A stretch of 15,375 bases of DNA from Hydnum rufescens UP504. Lineage: Eukaryota; Basidiomycota; Agaricomycetes; Cantharellales; Hydnaceae. Below the pieces are notes generated by a model. That model was given only the letters and a program-made list of their open reading frames with translations, had not been told where the DNA came from and did no database searches. The position numbers and the translations under genes were made by a program. Of the stretch, positions 1-9,153 are shown piece after piece. The DNA lies in contig MU129252.1 in assembly GCA_014904985.1 (NCBI GenBank), positions 25,576 through 40,950 on the forward strand, given 5' to 3'. Position 1 is the stretch's first letter; each line of letters opens with the position of its first letter.

Positions 1-1
1 T

Positions 2-807
2 TTTACCACAGACTTTCAGGATGCCTGTGAAGACAAGGAGATAGCAAAGAAGGTGCTAAACCAAACAGTCAAAATAACTCTTGGAGACTTCCTTGGAACA
101 GCCCATGGACCTGCCAAAATACTTGCAGCTGGACTAAAGCTCAAACGCGAATATAATCCTAAACATCGAGAACCACTCACAGTCAATCATGCAACTCTAA
201 AACCGCATTTTCCCATGATGGAAGCCTCTGACTATGACTCTGATGATGAAGTGGAATTGGAGGACTACTATGATCTTATGATGACCAAAGACCTTGATGA
301 AGAGCCATATCCACAACAATCGCAAAATCATCATCGAGCACAAGTAAATCTCGTAGGAGTCCTTGGACCAAACCCTTTATTCGCTATGGACACAGGAAAA
401 ATTGCAGCCAAGGCCACAGGACAAAATGGGACTAAAGATGTTGTACTCATGATCGACACTGGATCCAAATTAAACTCATCTCCAGGAAGTTCAGCAAGAG
501 GTTAAACATCCAATAGACTATGATGGACAAAACTGGTCATTACAAGGAATCAACAGTGGACCTGAACCCCTAGTTGGATGCTGTTAGAAATGTCCCAATC
601 GAAATAGGAGGAATATGATTCGATCATCACTTCTTTGTCAAAAAGGGAAGCTTTGAAGGCCATGATATACTCCTTGGACAACCGTGGCTGGTAGGAGTTG
701 GTGCCCAAATCAAATACAAAGGAGCTACAAACGGAATCCACGGAATGGACATTCAAGTCTATGAACCCATCAGGATCATCAGTCTCTCTCCATGCCCTTA
801 TGAATGA
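2..807 (+). pseudogene. gag C-terminus and aspartic protease (gypsy), frameshifted
   Basis: The frame is open from the window edge. It starts with a gag-like helical stretch (KVLNQTVKITLGDFLGTA), then an acidic linker rich in D and E, then the protease active site MIDTGSKLN (D-T-G) near 450-475. Just after this the frame is lost: frame 2 ends at a TAA near 503, while the expected continuation LISRKF lies in another frame. The end of the protease fold, DILLGQPWLVGVGAQI, is clear in frame 1 at about 664-711. A TGA at 616 interrupts that frame. The protease would process the Gag-Pol polyprotein. As it stands it cannot be made in one piece. The call is firm because of the D-T-G and LLGQPWL pair. 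Confidence 0.8.
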
Positions 808-1462
808 ATCCAGGGAACAGGACAAACTCGTTCTTGCAGCAGCAGTGATACCACCAGACGAATGGCCTCCAGATACAAGCAAACCAGGTCCAGCACAGCC
901 GCAATATTGATATAAAACAAATGGAGTATCATTGGTTCGAACGACACCCAAAACCCCACTACAAAATTATGAATACTATCACACAGAGGCAACCCCATCT
1001 GACCAATCGTTACAAGGAAACTTGCCATTTGTTCCAATGTTTGGCAGAGAATTGTCAGAGGCCTTATGACTCCCAGAAACGCGCACTAAGGACTTCAATC
1101 CAAGCACAAACAAGTACCTCATGGATGCTGTCATAAACAAGGAAAGTGTATCAGCACGGTATCTTCACGAAACTTGGAAATCGTCCTTGGCAGCATCAGG
1201 AAATCAGCTTGAGGACAACCTTGTGCACGTTTACAACAAATTGAAGCCAACCCTCATCAACAAATATCCCGAAAAAGCGGAAAACTTCAGCTATCGCATT
1301 GGCCAAGTCATCAGGAATGCAAAGAAGACAAAGTACAAGACTGTGGATAAGAAGAAAAATCCAATACCCCTAGGAGTTACTCAAAAACCAGTCATTCGTC
1401 TTCCCTACAAGGATCTTCCATTGATAATGCCTCTCATTCTCCCCACGCATCCCCCAGCTTGA
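800..1462 (+). pseudogene. pol linker between protease and reverse transcriptase
   Basis: Frame 2 stays open from about 698 to 1462 except for two TGA codons, at 908 and 1067. The peptide has no catalytic motif. It includes a Pro-rich stretch (PPDEWPPDTSKPGPAQPQ), then a Lys- and Asn-rich part ending with IRLPYKDLPLIMPLILP. Its position between the protease end and the block leading into reverse transcriptase fits the variable linker of fungal gypsy Pol. A further frameshift near 1440-1460 moves the reading frame to frame 1, where the conserved lead-in to reverse transcriptase starts. I recognise it only by position and by continuity of the frame. Confidence 0.55.
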
Positions 1463-3099
1463 AGGACTTCCAGTACACCAAGAAGCTTACCCCAGAATGA
1501 GTCAAAAAGATAATTGACAATATCCCCAACGACTTCCTTTCAGAAGAAGAATTGGACTTGCTGCTCTATGTGGTTGCTCAAAGGGAAAGGGGTCTTGCAT
1601 TTGATGAATCTGAATGAGGAATCTTCAAGACAGAATACTTCCCAGATTATGTTATGGAAACAGTCCATCACATTCCATGGGAACTGCCTCCAATTCGTCC
1701 ACCAAAAGCTATTGTCGCCACACTCATCAAGATGATCAAAGATCAATTGGCAGCTGGGAAGTACAAAACATCGTGGTCCTCCTATTGTTCCCAAATGTTT
1801 GCAGTAGCAAAACCTAAAGGAGGCATTCAAATTGTCCACGATTTACAACCCCTAAACGCAGTCTCAGTTAAAGACTCAGGATTGCCACCAAACATCAATG
1901 ACTTTGCAGACAGCTTTGTGGGACACTCAGTCTATATTGTCATGGATCTCTATGCAGGATATGATGGGCGACGACTAGCAGAAGAATCCCAAGAACTCAT
2001 GACAAGCAATTCACCATTGGGTCCTGTAAAGCTCACAACACTGCCCCAAGGATACATGAACTCCATGCAAGAATTCATGAAAACAGTTACACACATGATC
2101 AGGCCAATGATCCCAGATAGAGCCAAAGCCTTTGTGGATGATGTGGCAGGAAAAGGACCAAAAACGCGGTACAATGATGAACCTATCTCTGAAAACCCAA
2201 AGATTCAATGTTACATATGGGAATTCGCTCAGGTCGTTGACAAATTATTCACTACCTTCATCAAAGCTGGATGTATGGCCTCTGGATCGAAACTCATACT
2301 CACAACGCCTCTCATACACATTGTGGGGAATGTTTGTTCAATGGAAGGAAGAAGACCCCACCATGGAATCATCATGAAAATAAAGAACTGGCCACGCCCT
2401 ATGAATGTAACACAAGTTCGTGGATTCCTGGGAACAGTTGGAGTTGCTCGAAATTGGATTTGGCAATTTGCCAAGATAGCCAAACCTCTCACATTACTCA
2501 CCAAGAAGACTCCCAATGAATTCGAATGGAACGATCAAGCTGAAGAAGCCATGAATCAGCTAAAAGAAGCCTCCACAAACCTTCCTGCTCAAAAATCCTT
2601 GAACATCAACATAGCCAGAGTGTTAAAAGAAGACGAATTCACCTCGGATTATGGCCTTGTAACACTTGCAGTGGACAGCTCCATCATTGCAGTAGGCTGG
2701 ATCGAATATCAAACCTTGGAAGATGGACGTCACCCCATTGTCTTTGGATCAGTAACCAACAACAAGGCTGAAACCAAGTATTCCCAGCCACAAATCAAAT
2801 TAAAAGGGCTATTCAAAGCACTCAAAGCCCGAAGAAATGACCTCTGGGGAATCCATTTTCGAGTGGAAGTGGATGCCAAATTCCTAAAACAAACTATCAA
2901 CACACCAGGATTACCAAATGCGGCTATGTCACGATGGATTTCCTATATCCAGCTATTTGATTTTGAGTTGGTCCATGTCCCTGCAGCAAAACACCAAGGT
3001 CCAGATGGATTATCCAGGTGCCCAGCACACGAAAATGACTCAGCCGATTCAGAGGATGAACTGGAACCAGATGAACCAGGCCATTTTATCACTGGGCCA
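1463..3099 (+). pseudogene. Reverse transcriptase and RNase H (gypsy pol)
   Basis: In frame 1 the lead-in reads FLSEEELDLLLYVVAQRERG and LAFDESE, then a TGA (1615) where the family normally has Arg. Another TGA sits at 1498 after LTPE. Reverse transcriptase motifs follow: motif A VMDLYAGYD with the first catalytic Asp, motif B TLPQGYMNSMQEF, and motif C FVDDVAGKGP with the catalytic Asp pair. The connection segment holds RGFLGTVGVARNWIWQFAKIA. RNase H shows its acidic residues in LAVDSS, KAETKYS and EVDAKFL, and ends with the typical HQGPDGLSR. The uninterrupted part runs about 1618-3099 and is closed by TGA at 3100. RT copies element RNA into DNA and RNase H removes the template. The catalytic residues look intact, so damage is limited to stops and frameshifts. 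Confidence 0.92.
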
Positions 3100-3102
3100 T
3101 GA

Positions 3103-3726
3103 TTTCTTGACGAATATGAACACTGGGTCATGCATAGTTCCTCAGCATCCAGACTATCAGCAACAAGAATCAAAAGGGAATCCTATGAAGACATCATTGA
3201 ATTCAGGCAAAATCACACAGTACTCTCAATCAAGCCACAAGAGAATACAACAAGAAGTGGTGGATTTGTGGCTCTTTCCTATCAAGCCCACTCATCTGCT
3301 CAAAACCATCCCAAATCACTCTCCCAACATTCACAGTCCCAACACCCAGAAACTGATTCAGAAATTAAAGAACACCCTCACAAACTCAAGGATTCTGATG
3401 GAAAAGACTATTGGGAAAGGATTCAATACTACCTGGAACACACAAAAATACCCCCAGGAGTCAAGAACACCAAGACATTCATTCAGGCCACCAAACACTA
3501 TTTTATGTATCAAGGAACCCTGTGGAGAAGACCTAGAAATGGTCAATTGCCATTAAAAGTTATCAAGAACCCAGATGATCAAGCTTGCTTATGTAAGGCT
3601 GCACATGACGAATCAGGCCACTGTGGACGAGACCCGACTTTCAAGAAATTGTCCAATAGATTCTTTGGCCAAATATGCTATCCTATGTGGCCTGGTATTG
3701 CTGGACATGCCATGAATGCCAATTGA
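3103..3726 (+). pseudogene. pol linker and N-terminal half of integrase
   Basis: This continues the reverse transcriptase frame beyond the TGA at 3100, so it belonged to the same polyprotein. A low-complexity Ser/Gln/His-rich linker comes first. The pre-integrase part follows (YFMYQGTLWRRPRNGQLPL and AHDESGHCGRD), where the two His of the HHCC zinc-binding domain are visible. The frame then runs into a stop at 3724 after CYPMWPGIAGHAMNAN, because a frameshift near 3675-3715 separates it from the two zinc-binding Cys, which are in frame 3. The zinc finger is therefore split between two frames. Confidence 0.8.
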
Positions 3727-4994
3727 GGTCCGCAACCCGACCAAAAATCACTTTAAGCCCAACCTACATTAATACCATATTACATAAATTTAATATGGAC
3801 ACGGTCCATATGCTGGTATCAAATGGATTCAAATATATTGTGGATCTTCAGGATGATCTCTCCGGATGGCTGGAAGCAAAAATGTTATGTAAGGCCTTGA
3901 GTAAGCACATCACCCGGTTTGTATTTGAGGACATCATGTGCCGGTTTGGCTGCGTATTACAAATCACAATGGATAACGGAATGGAATTTGATGGACTAGT
4001 TCAAACAATGGCGGATGAATATAATGTCCCTATTGTCCAAGCTGCCCCTTCTCACCCGGAAGCAAATGGAATGATAGAATGCGGGCACAGGACCTGGATA
4101 AACTTGCTATTCGTTGCATGCAGAGGGAACCCGAGCAAATGGTCAAACTATTTTTATTCATGCATGTGGGCAGACCAAGTGACAGTAAAACGAATGACCG
4201 GCTACACCCCCTATTACCTACTCTACAGAATAAATCATGTGTTTCCATTCGACATTACAGACGCATCATGGTACACATTAAAATGGGGAACTATCCAAAC
4301 CACGGAAGAACTACTAGGAATTTGCGGAATCCAATTGGTGCATAGAGATGAGGATATTCAAGCCGCCTCAAATACTGTCCTTCAAGCAAGAATTTGAAGT
4401 GCTCAGGATTATGCTAGATGAAATGAAAATACATTGGTTGACAGAAACTATCAACCAGGTACAATTGTGCTGGTATACAATTCAGTATTACAAATGCAAC
4501 ATGGACGAAAAGGGGAAATATGGTGGATTGGGCCATACTGAGTTCAGCATCACCACCCCCACGGATCCTATCAACTGGCAGAATTAGATGGGACCCCAAT
4601 CAATGGAATATTCACTGGAAATCGTTTAAAGAAATACCATATGCGCAACCAAATAGCCACAACGGACACTGCCAGAAACGAGAGCCACAGCACCATGGAC
4701 CATGAATTAAATCAAAATAATATGACGAAACACACAAAAAATATGGACCAAGCTATGAAATATGGGGGAACAACAATTATGACAAAACAACACTTTCCGG
4801 TATCACTTGGACCAGAAAATCAATTAAGAACCTATCTTTGGCCACCGCCAAGAGCCACAGATTTGTGGGGCTATTGGGAAAACAAAATTGTGGAGTGGAA
4901 ACAAAGGAACCTTCTACAAGAACTCTTAGGGAACACCTCGCAGGAGCCCCAGATCTCTGAATCCACTTACGAATCCCCTGAAGAGACTCCATAA
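3675..4994 (+). pseudogene. Integrase catalytic core and GPY/F-type C-terminus
   Basis: Frame 3 opens with the Cys pair of the zinc finger (CWTCHECQLRS). The DDE core follows: DTVHM and VDLQDDLSGW around the first Asp, ITMDNGMEFDG with the second Asp, and SHPEANGMIECGHRT with the catalytic Glu. TGA codons at 4395 and 4419 interrupt ARI-SAQDYAR-NEN. The C-terminal domain is seen as YQPGTIVLVYNS, IWWIGPY, a third TGA at 4539, then GSYQLAELDGT. Reading continues through a polar tail to a TAA at 4992. Integrase inserts the cDNA into the host genome. All three TGAs fall where related elements usually carry Arg, for example GPYRV. The core residues remain, but the protein cannot be made without readthrough. 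Confidence 0.88.
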
Positions 4995-5117
4995 AAGGAA
5001 AATTTCTCAAAAAGGAAATCCCTGAAACATTTTCTACAAGCCGCATCACAAGACTATGACTAAAATTATGAATTCAAGACGACCCTAGAGACACGAGGCA
5101 AAGAAAATCCTGAATTA

Positions 5118-5411
5118 ATGCCCCTAGAGCCACGAAATGTTGAATCACGGAATGTGCCGAAACCTACGAAAACTCTTTTCAACCGTCTTAAAAAGCCTGC
5201 AGCCGCGTCAAAATCAATCCCCCTCTTCTTCTGGCTCCTTTCTCTATGTGGCTATGTGATCCTCTGCGCTCCTGACCAACTATCGGGAAGTCTTAACTTA
5301 ATAATATGGCGTAACAAACTCTGGCGACCCTTCATCTTCCATCTCTTCTCATTCTCATTCCATTTGGTATCTATTGTCCACACACAACAACTCCATCAAC
5401 CTATCAACTAA
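5118..5411 (+). CDS. Small hypothetical ORF with a hydrophobic segment
   Basis: An ATG-started 97-codon ORF lies in the same frame as the integrase tail, separated from it by TAA codons at 4992 and near 5061. The N-terminal third is basic and polar. A hydrophobic stretch (IPLFFWLLSLCGYVILC) could be a membrane span, and a second hydrophobic part lies near the end. It does not match a family I know. Its place after pol is where some retroelements carry an extra ORF, but nothing shows that it is an envelope protein. It may also be chance coding in a pyrimidine-rich leader upstream of the next gene. Confidence 0.2.
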   Translation: MPLEPRNVESRNVPKPTKTLFNRLKKPAAASKSIPLFFWLLSLCGYVILCAPDQLSGSLNLIIWRNKLWRPFIFHLFSFSFHLVSIVHTQQLHQPIN

Positions 5412-5565
5412 ATCATATCTAAACTACAGCAAGGAATAGCAAAATAACGTCAAACACGAGTATAGTAAGCCCGACGAGTATAAAAACGACACAACAGCTA
5501 ACCAACGATATCCAAGCCTGTATTTCGCGTCCTATCATACCCTGTCAAAACCATCCTATCTCGAC
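5412..5565 (+). promoter_or_regulatory. Putative promoter and leader with TATA box
   Basis: No ORF is seen here. TATAAAAA occurs at 5479-5486, 80 bases before the ATG of the next reading frame. The stretch between is a plausible 5' leader (C- and A-rich, no ATG). A similar GTATAAA box precedes the ORF at 7626. Core promoters cannot be proved by reading, so this is inferred from spacing. Confidence 0.35.
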
Positions 5566-6912
5566 ATGTCCAACTCCACTCATTTCGACTCAACCACGAG
5601 CTCTGTACAAAGCTACACATTCGAATACATCCACACGCCTGCTCCCTCTCCTACTCCACCCATGCCACTCGTAGAACTTAACCTGGATGGTGACATCTTC
5701 CTTTCGTCTCAAGTTAAAAAGGAACAAAACGTAACTGACGAGGTATGAAATGCAGGACATCTGCAAAAGACATCACTAATGATAAAACAGACCTTTTGGC
5801 CCGACTCTATCTCTTCTTTGCATGCTATTGTCAGGAATTACAATATCAACGAATCTTCTACCAACATGCAACCACTTGCACCGCTCGAAACCCAGTGAAC
5901 CGTCGACCCTTGTCTTTCGTTGCATCCCCAGACCATTAATCTCTACCCACACGCTATACTTCCTCCGTTCATTCCTCTTCCCACTCAACCCTCGAGAGAA
6001 CCTGAATTGACTCAGAAGGACATTGTCAGTCACCAAGCAACTCCTACTGCACAGCAGTTACACGAGTCCTCAGACTCTCCCATGGGATCTCTTACCTCGA
6101 AAAGCACTTGTTCTTCATACCATCCTTCCCATTGGTCCTATTCTCCTTCCCAGCCTCCTCACACACCTCGCAGCCTTTGAAAAATCAGTATACCATGACC
6201 TGGTAAAAATGCCAACTCTTACCGCGCATGGCCATCCTATCGACAAGTGATTATAGATCATGAGTACAATGCAGCGCAGAAACTCAATGAGATCCAATGC
6301 AAGTATGAAGAGAAGTGAAAGGAGGATATAAAGGACAATGCGGAACTACTCGACCAGTTAAGTCGTACCATCACCAATCATAACCTCCAAATGGATTCTC
6401 TCATGCCACCCCTCTCTCTTCTTTCAGCAACCCTACATCAACAAGAAGCTGACCTCAAGGTGAAAGCCAAAGACCTCGATAAATGCAACCTCAAACTCTT
6501 ACAACATGAGCAGTGTGTAACCAATTGGTGCAATTGGCTACTCTATCCATCTATGTATCACCATGTTACCCAAGTCGACTGTCTTGCTAAAATCTTTATC
6601 CAAGCAGCAGATATCATGCGACAACAGCATCGCTTAGACACCCTGTATACAGCATTCGTCCTCCATTGCCGTATCGCTCCCGCACTCGCCAAATTATCCG
6701 AATCCCTTCACACTTCACACAATCTTGCCCCTTCCATCTCAACCGATGACCAAGCCATTGAATATTATAAGAAATACATGCATGACATTCAGTATGACTT
6801 AAAGGATGACGAATGGGCCGAATTCAAGGACACCCCAACTGCGTACGAACTAACGGACCTTCCATCCAACCCAGTGACCAACAAATCAGATGACGACATG
6901 AACAGTTGGTAG
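5566..6912 (+). pseudogene. Unrecognised 448-codon reading frame with coiled-coil part, broken only by TGA
   Basis: One frame (frame 1) runs from an ATG to a TAG with five internal TGA codons (5746, 5896, 6178, 6196, 6316) and no internal TAA or TAG that I could find. The N-terminal half is Ser/Thr/Pro-rich and probably disordered (SPTPPMPLVELNLDG, PSQPPHTPRSL). From about 6200 on it becomes charged and helical (KLNEIQCKYEEK, HQQEADLKVKAKDL), as in a coiled coil, then Cys/Trp-containing (CVTNWCNWLLYPS), and it ends acidic (KSDDDMNSW). The longest uninterrupted part is 6391-6912. I do not recognise the family. It lies in the same orientation after gypsy pol and has the same TGA-only decay, so it may be an extra ORF of the element or a neighbouring repeat-borne gene. 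Confidence 0.5.
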
Positions 6913-7235
6913 CCCATCACCACAACTTGTCCTCGTCTCACAGTACATATGCCTTGCCCAATGCAGTCCTCCATCCTTTCCCCTTCCTTTCCCATCCTCT
7001 TTCTCTCTCTCATTAAAAACAAAAAGAAATATGTGCTCGCCCCAATGTACCATCTCTCTTGCCTGAAGGAAAAACCCCTCCTTTGCCCTGTTTTCTCTCC
7101 ATGTAAAAACCATGTTGCCTGTTGGCAAAATGATGTTCATTTCTCCTAACTCTCATCTCTCTCAAAGTCTGAAAGCCTCTATGTCACTTGAATCCTTTTC
7201 TTAAGACTGACCTCGCCTGGTGATGTGGACTTGTC
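6913..7235 (+). other. 3' flank of the 5566-6912 frame, no gene
   Basis: The stretch is pyrimidine-rich (many CTCT and TTCC runs) and has ATTAAAAA near 7013-7020, which could act as a polyadenylation signal. I see no conserved coding. It looks like a 3' untranslated region leading to the A-run that follows. Confidence 0.3.
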
Positions 7236-7254
7236 AAAAAAAAAAAAAAAAAAA
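7236..7254 (+). repeat. Uninterrupted run of 19 A, then A-rich tract
   Basis: Nineteen A residues follow ACTTGTC. The next 80 or so bases are also A-rich with short CAAAA and GAAAA units. This may be the fossil poly(A) tail of a reverse-transcribed RNA, which would mark the 3' end of the unit carrying the 5566-6912 frame. A simple-sequence origin is equally possible. Confidence 0.6.
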
Positions 7255-7585
7255 TCAATCAAAATCAAAAGAAAACAACAAGTCAAAAGAAAAACAAAAG
7301 AAACAAAGTCATAGCCTGTATAAAAAACAAAATTCCACAAGTCCGAAACAACAAAACCACACTAATTAGGAGACTCGCGACTTAACCGGTAAACAAAAAC
7401 AACAGTCAATTAATCAAAAATTCGCTGAAACCAAACCCGAACCAAGTGCCCTGACAATCCAAGGGTCCCCTCAAGTCTAGACCGTCTCAAATCCATTCAT
7501 AAAAGCACTTCTCACACAAAAATCCTCTTTCCCCATCCCATCCACTGACTCTAAAAAGAACGTATGTCAAAAACAATGCGACTCG
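7255..7585. other. A-rich intergenic stretch, no gene seen
   Basis: The first part is dominated by A with CAAAA/GAAAA units and then becomes more mixed, with C-rich patches. I found no convincing ORF, RNA gene or repeat boundary. Confidence 0.4.
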
Positions 7586-7592
7586 TATAAAT
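7586..7592 (+). promoter_or_regulatory. Putative TATA box (TATAAAT)
   Basis: TATAAAT lies 34 bases before the ATG of the next ORF, in the context ACTCGTATAAAT, which resembles the box before the ORF at 5566. A purine run AAAAGGGGG just downstream could instead be a polypurine tract, but no LTR start (TG) follows it directly. Confidence 0.3.
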
Positions 7593-7625
7593 GCTTACCT
7601 AAAAGGGGGTAGAACACCATCGAAT

Positions 7626-7988
7626 ATGCCTACCAACGCATTTATCAACACCATTTCTGAAACCCACACAGAACTCCCATCCAACCTCAACAACGTATAC
7701 ATCCCAGGCGATACAATAGGACACATGATTTTCTTTGTACAACATGTCAGGGACCCGAACGACCCAATTCTAAATCTTCACATTGGACGAAGGGGTTACT
7801 TTTGCCCAAACACGACAACCATGGTCCAAATGTATATGATCACCCACATGGAATCATACTGTGTAACCCGAGGCTACTCCGATGACTCCGATTTTCATGT
7901 AAGAGTGGAAATAAGGACACTCGTATATGGGAATGTCGATAGAAGGATGGTCTACCTTCCTATGTTCACCCACTGCCCTCCCGAATAA
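7626..7988 (+). CDS. Hypothetical protein, 120 aa, paralogue of the ORF at 8312
   Basis: An intact ATG-to-TAA ORF of 120 codons. I do not recognise the family. The sequence looks like a soluble, beta-rich protein, with alternating hydrophobic and polar residues such as HVRVEIRTLVYGNVDRR. It aligns by eye over about 95 residues with the ORF at 8312-8626. Shared positions include LHIG..GYF.P against LHVG..GIF.P, a SDD/SSDG turn, V..LVYGNVD against I..IVFGEMD, and P.FTH near the end. Two similar ORFs in tandem, both with clean frames, argue that the frame is or was under selection. No signal peptide or membrane span is visible. Confidence 0.5.
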   Translation: MPTNAFINTISETHTELPSNLNNVYIPGDTIGHMIFFVQHVRDPNDPILNLHIGRRGYFCPNTTTMVQMYMITHMESYCVTRGYSDDSDFHVRVEIRTLVYGNVDRRMVYLPMFTHCPPE

Positions 7989-8311
7989 ACCATCATCATC
8001 GTCGTTGAATCACCTCTAAAAATAAAAATCTTCCTCTATCACAAAAATGCCAGGCGAATGAAAAACACCATAAATGGAAAAGGAGAACATAAACAGTGGG
8101 TCTGGTCATGTGTCAAAACCGAACAACTGGATACAAAAGTCATTGAAAAACACAGACCACACACCTTCATCCACAATTCTAAAAACTCCCACTACAACCT
8201 CGAAAGAGCCATGAGTTCAACCAGTATGTAAACACTGTGGTCATTAAGGACATTCATTAAACATTCAGGAACTCAGGCGATATCAAGAACTCAGGCGATA
8301 ATTTGAATTCG
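7989..8311 (+). other. Spacer between the two paralogous ORFs
   Basis: There is no ORF of note. AATAAAAAT just after the first stop could serve for polyadenylation. A sentence-like match (GGATACAAAAGTCATTGAAAAAC) recurs in changed form after the second ORF near 8788, suggesting the duplicated unit included 3' flanking DNA. Just before the second ORF, AACTCAGGCGATA occurs twice, 17 bases apart. Confidence 0.35.
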
Positions 8312-8626
8312 ATGGATCAAATTCCTCTCTCATGTCAGGACTTTCAAATGTTGGGAGAAACTGAAATCGGCCTTGGAGTGTTAGTAACCAACCGCGACTC
8401 ACACTACCTGGCACTACATGTAGGAGAATTTGGCATATTCTATCCTGATATCAAAAACGACACCGATCACTTCTATTATGCCTACTTGAGCCAAACCCGA
8501 ATCAAGGACCTCAGCTCAGATGGTCACCTTCTCATTCAAGTCCACCTCATCCTCATAGTATTTGGCGAAATGGATGATGAGTGCCCATACCCATACTTCA
8601 CCCACACAACCCCCATCGTCGTTTGA
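8312..8626 (+). CDS. Hypothetical protein, 104 aa, paralogue of the ORF at 7626
   Basis: The first in-frame ATG gives MDQIPLSCQDFQMLG and a 104-residue product ending in TTPIVV. It aligns with the ORF at 7626 as described there, best around ALHVGEFGIFYPD and LIVFGEMDDE plus the final PYFTH. The family is unknown to me. Identity between the two looks low (roughly a quarter to a third of residues by eye), while length and pattern are kept, which points to an old duplication. It could be a repeat-borne gene given the surroundings. Confidence 0.45.
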   Translation: MDQIPLSCQDFQMLGETEIGLGVLVTNRDSHYLALHVGEFGIFYPDIKNDTDHFYYAYLSQTRIKDLSSDGHLLIQVHLILIVFGEMDDECPYPYFTHTTPIVV

Positions 8627-8855
8627 TCCTTTACAAAATAAAACACTGCCTCTGCCTGCGCCCTGATGACATTGACGTATGAGAAGATGACAGCGAAATA
8701 TGAAGCGACCCTGCCAATCAATGAAGGAATCCAAATCCATGGAAAGCCTAAGCGAAATTAAAATGGACACATGATCAATTGGTCTATGGATGCAAAAGTG
8801 ACATAAAAGCAAATCGAACGACTATCCTCAAGGCACAAATCAAAAAGTGTTCACC
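8627..8855. other. Spacer, probable duplicated 3' flank
   Basis: No gene is seen. AAAATAAAAC just after the preceding stop may be a polyadenylation region. The piece around 8785-8810 resembles the DNA after the first paralogue, in line with a tandem duplication of about 650-700 bp. Confidence 0.3.
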
Positions 8856-9044
8856 ATGCCATTGGAACTTCACACGATTATATATCAGCAATTCGATTAC
8901 CCATACCCCAAACCATTCACTCATCTCAAACCCCACACGATTATCCACTATTATCCAAATCCCCAAGTCACATTTGATGGCATTATAAAGACAAAAAGAG
9001 TTGACTGGACAATGTACGAGTTCGGAGAACCACATAACAATTGA
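8856..9044 (+). CDS. Small hypothetical ORF, 62 aa
   Basis: An ATG-to-TGA ORF rich in His, Tyr, Pro and Ile, with an internal echo (LHTIIYQQF against PHTIIHYYP). It is not similar to the two paralogues upstream and I recognise no family. It may be chance coding in AC-rich DNA. Confidence 0.15.
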   Translation: MPLELHTIIYQQFDYPYPKPFTHLKPHTIIHYYPNPQVTFDGIIKTKRVDWTMYEFGEPHNN

Positions 9045-9153
9045 CCCTCAATATGCCATGATCTCAAAATCGAATTTGCTCTTCTCCTCCATGTTCCAGA
9101 AAACACAATTGTGCCCCATCGAACCTTCTCCACGGATGCACCACAGGCTGTAG

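Larger units (their letters stand above)
1..4994 (+). mobile_element. Ty3/gypsy LTR retrotransposon, internal region, decayed
   Basis: The domain order gag tail, protease, reverse transcriptase, RNase H, integrase is that of the Ty3/gypsy superfamily. The copy enters the window already open, so its 5' LTR, primer binding site and most of gag lie upstream. I could not identify a 3' LTR by reading. The element is dead as written: reading passes from frame 2 to 1, back to 2, to 1 and then to 3, and at least nine TGA codons interrupt the frames. Conserved motifs are still easy to recognise, so decay is moderate. The layout resembles gypsy elements common in Agaricomycete genomes. Confidence 0.9.

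Noticed and set aside
550..1037. Minus-strand ORFs over the protease region
   Set aside because: They lie opposite recognisable gypsy protease and linker coding and show no motif of their own.
1950..2516. Minus-strand ORFs opposite reverse transcriptase
   Set aside because: They are shadows of the RT frame, which carries the catalytic motifs.
2918..3556. 212-codon plus-strand ORF overlapping RNase H and the integrase lead-in
   Set aside because: It overlaps conserved RNase H in another frame and is Gln/Asn/Pro-rich without a motif.
7600..7625. Polypurine tract AAAAGGGGG as the start of a 3' LTR
   Set aside because: No TG start follows directly and I could not find a second copy of the downstream DNA in the window.
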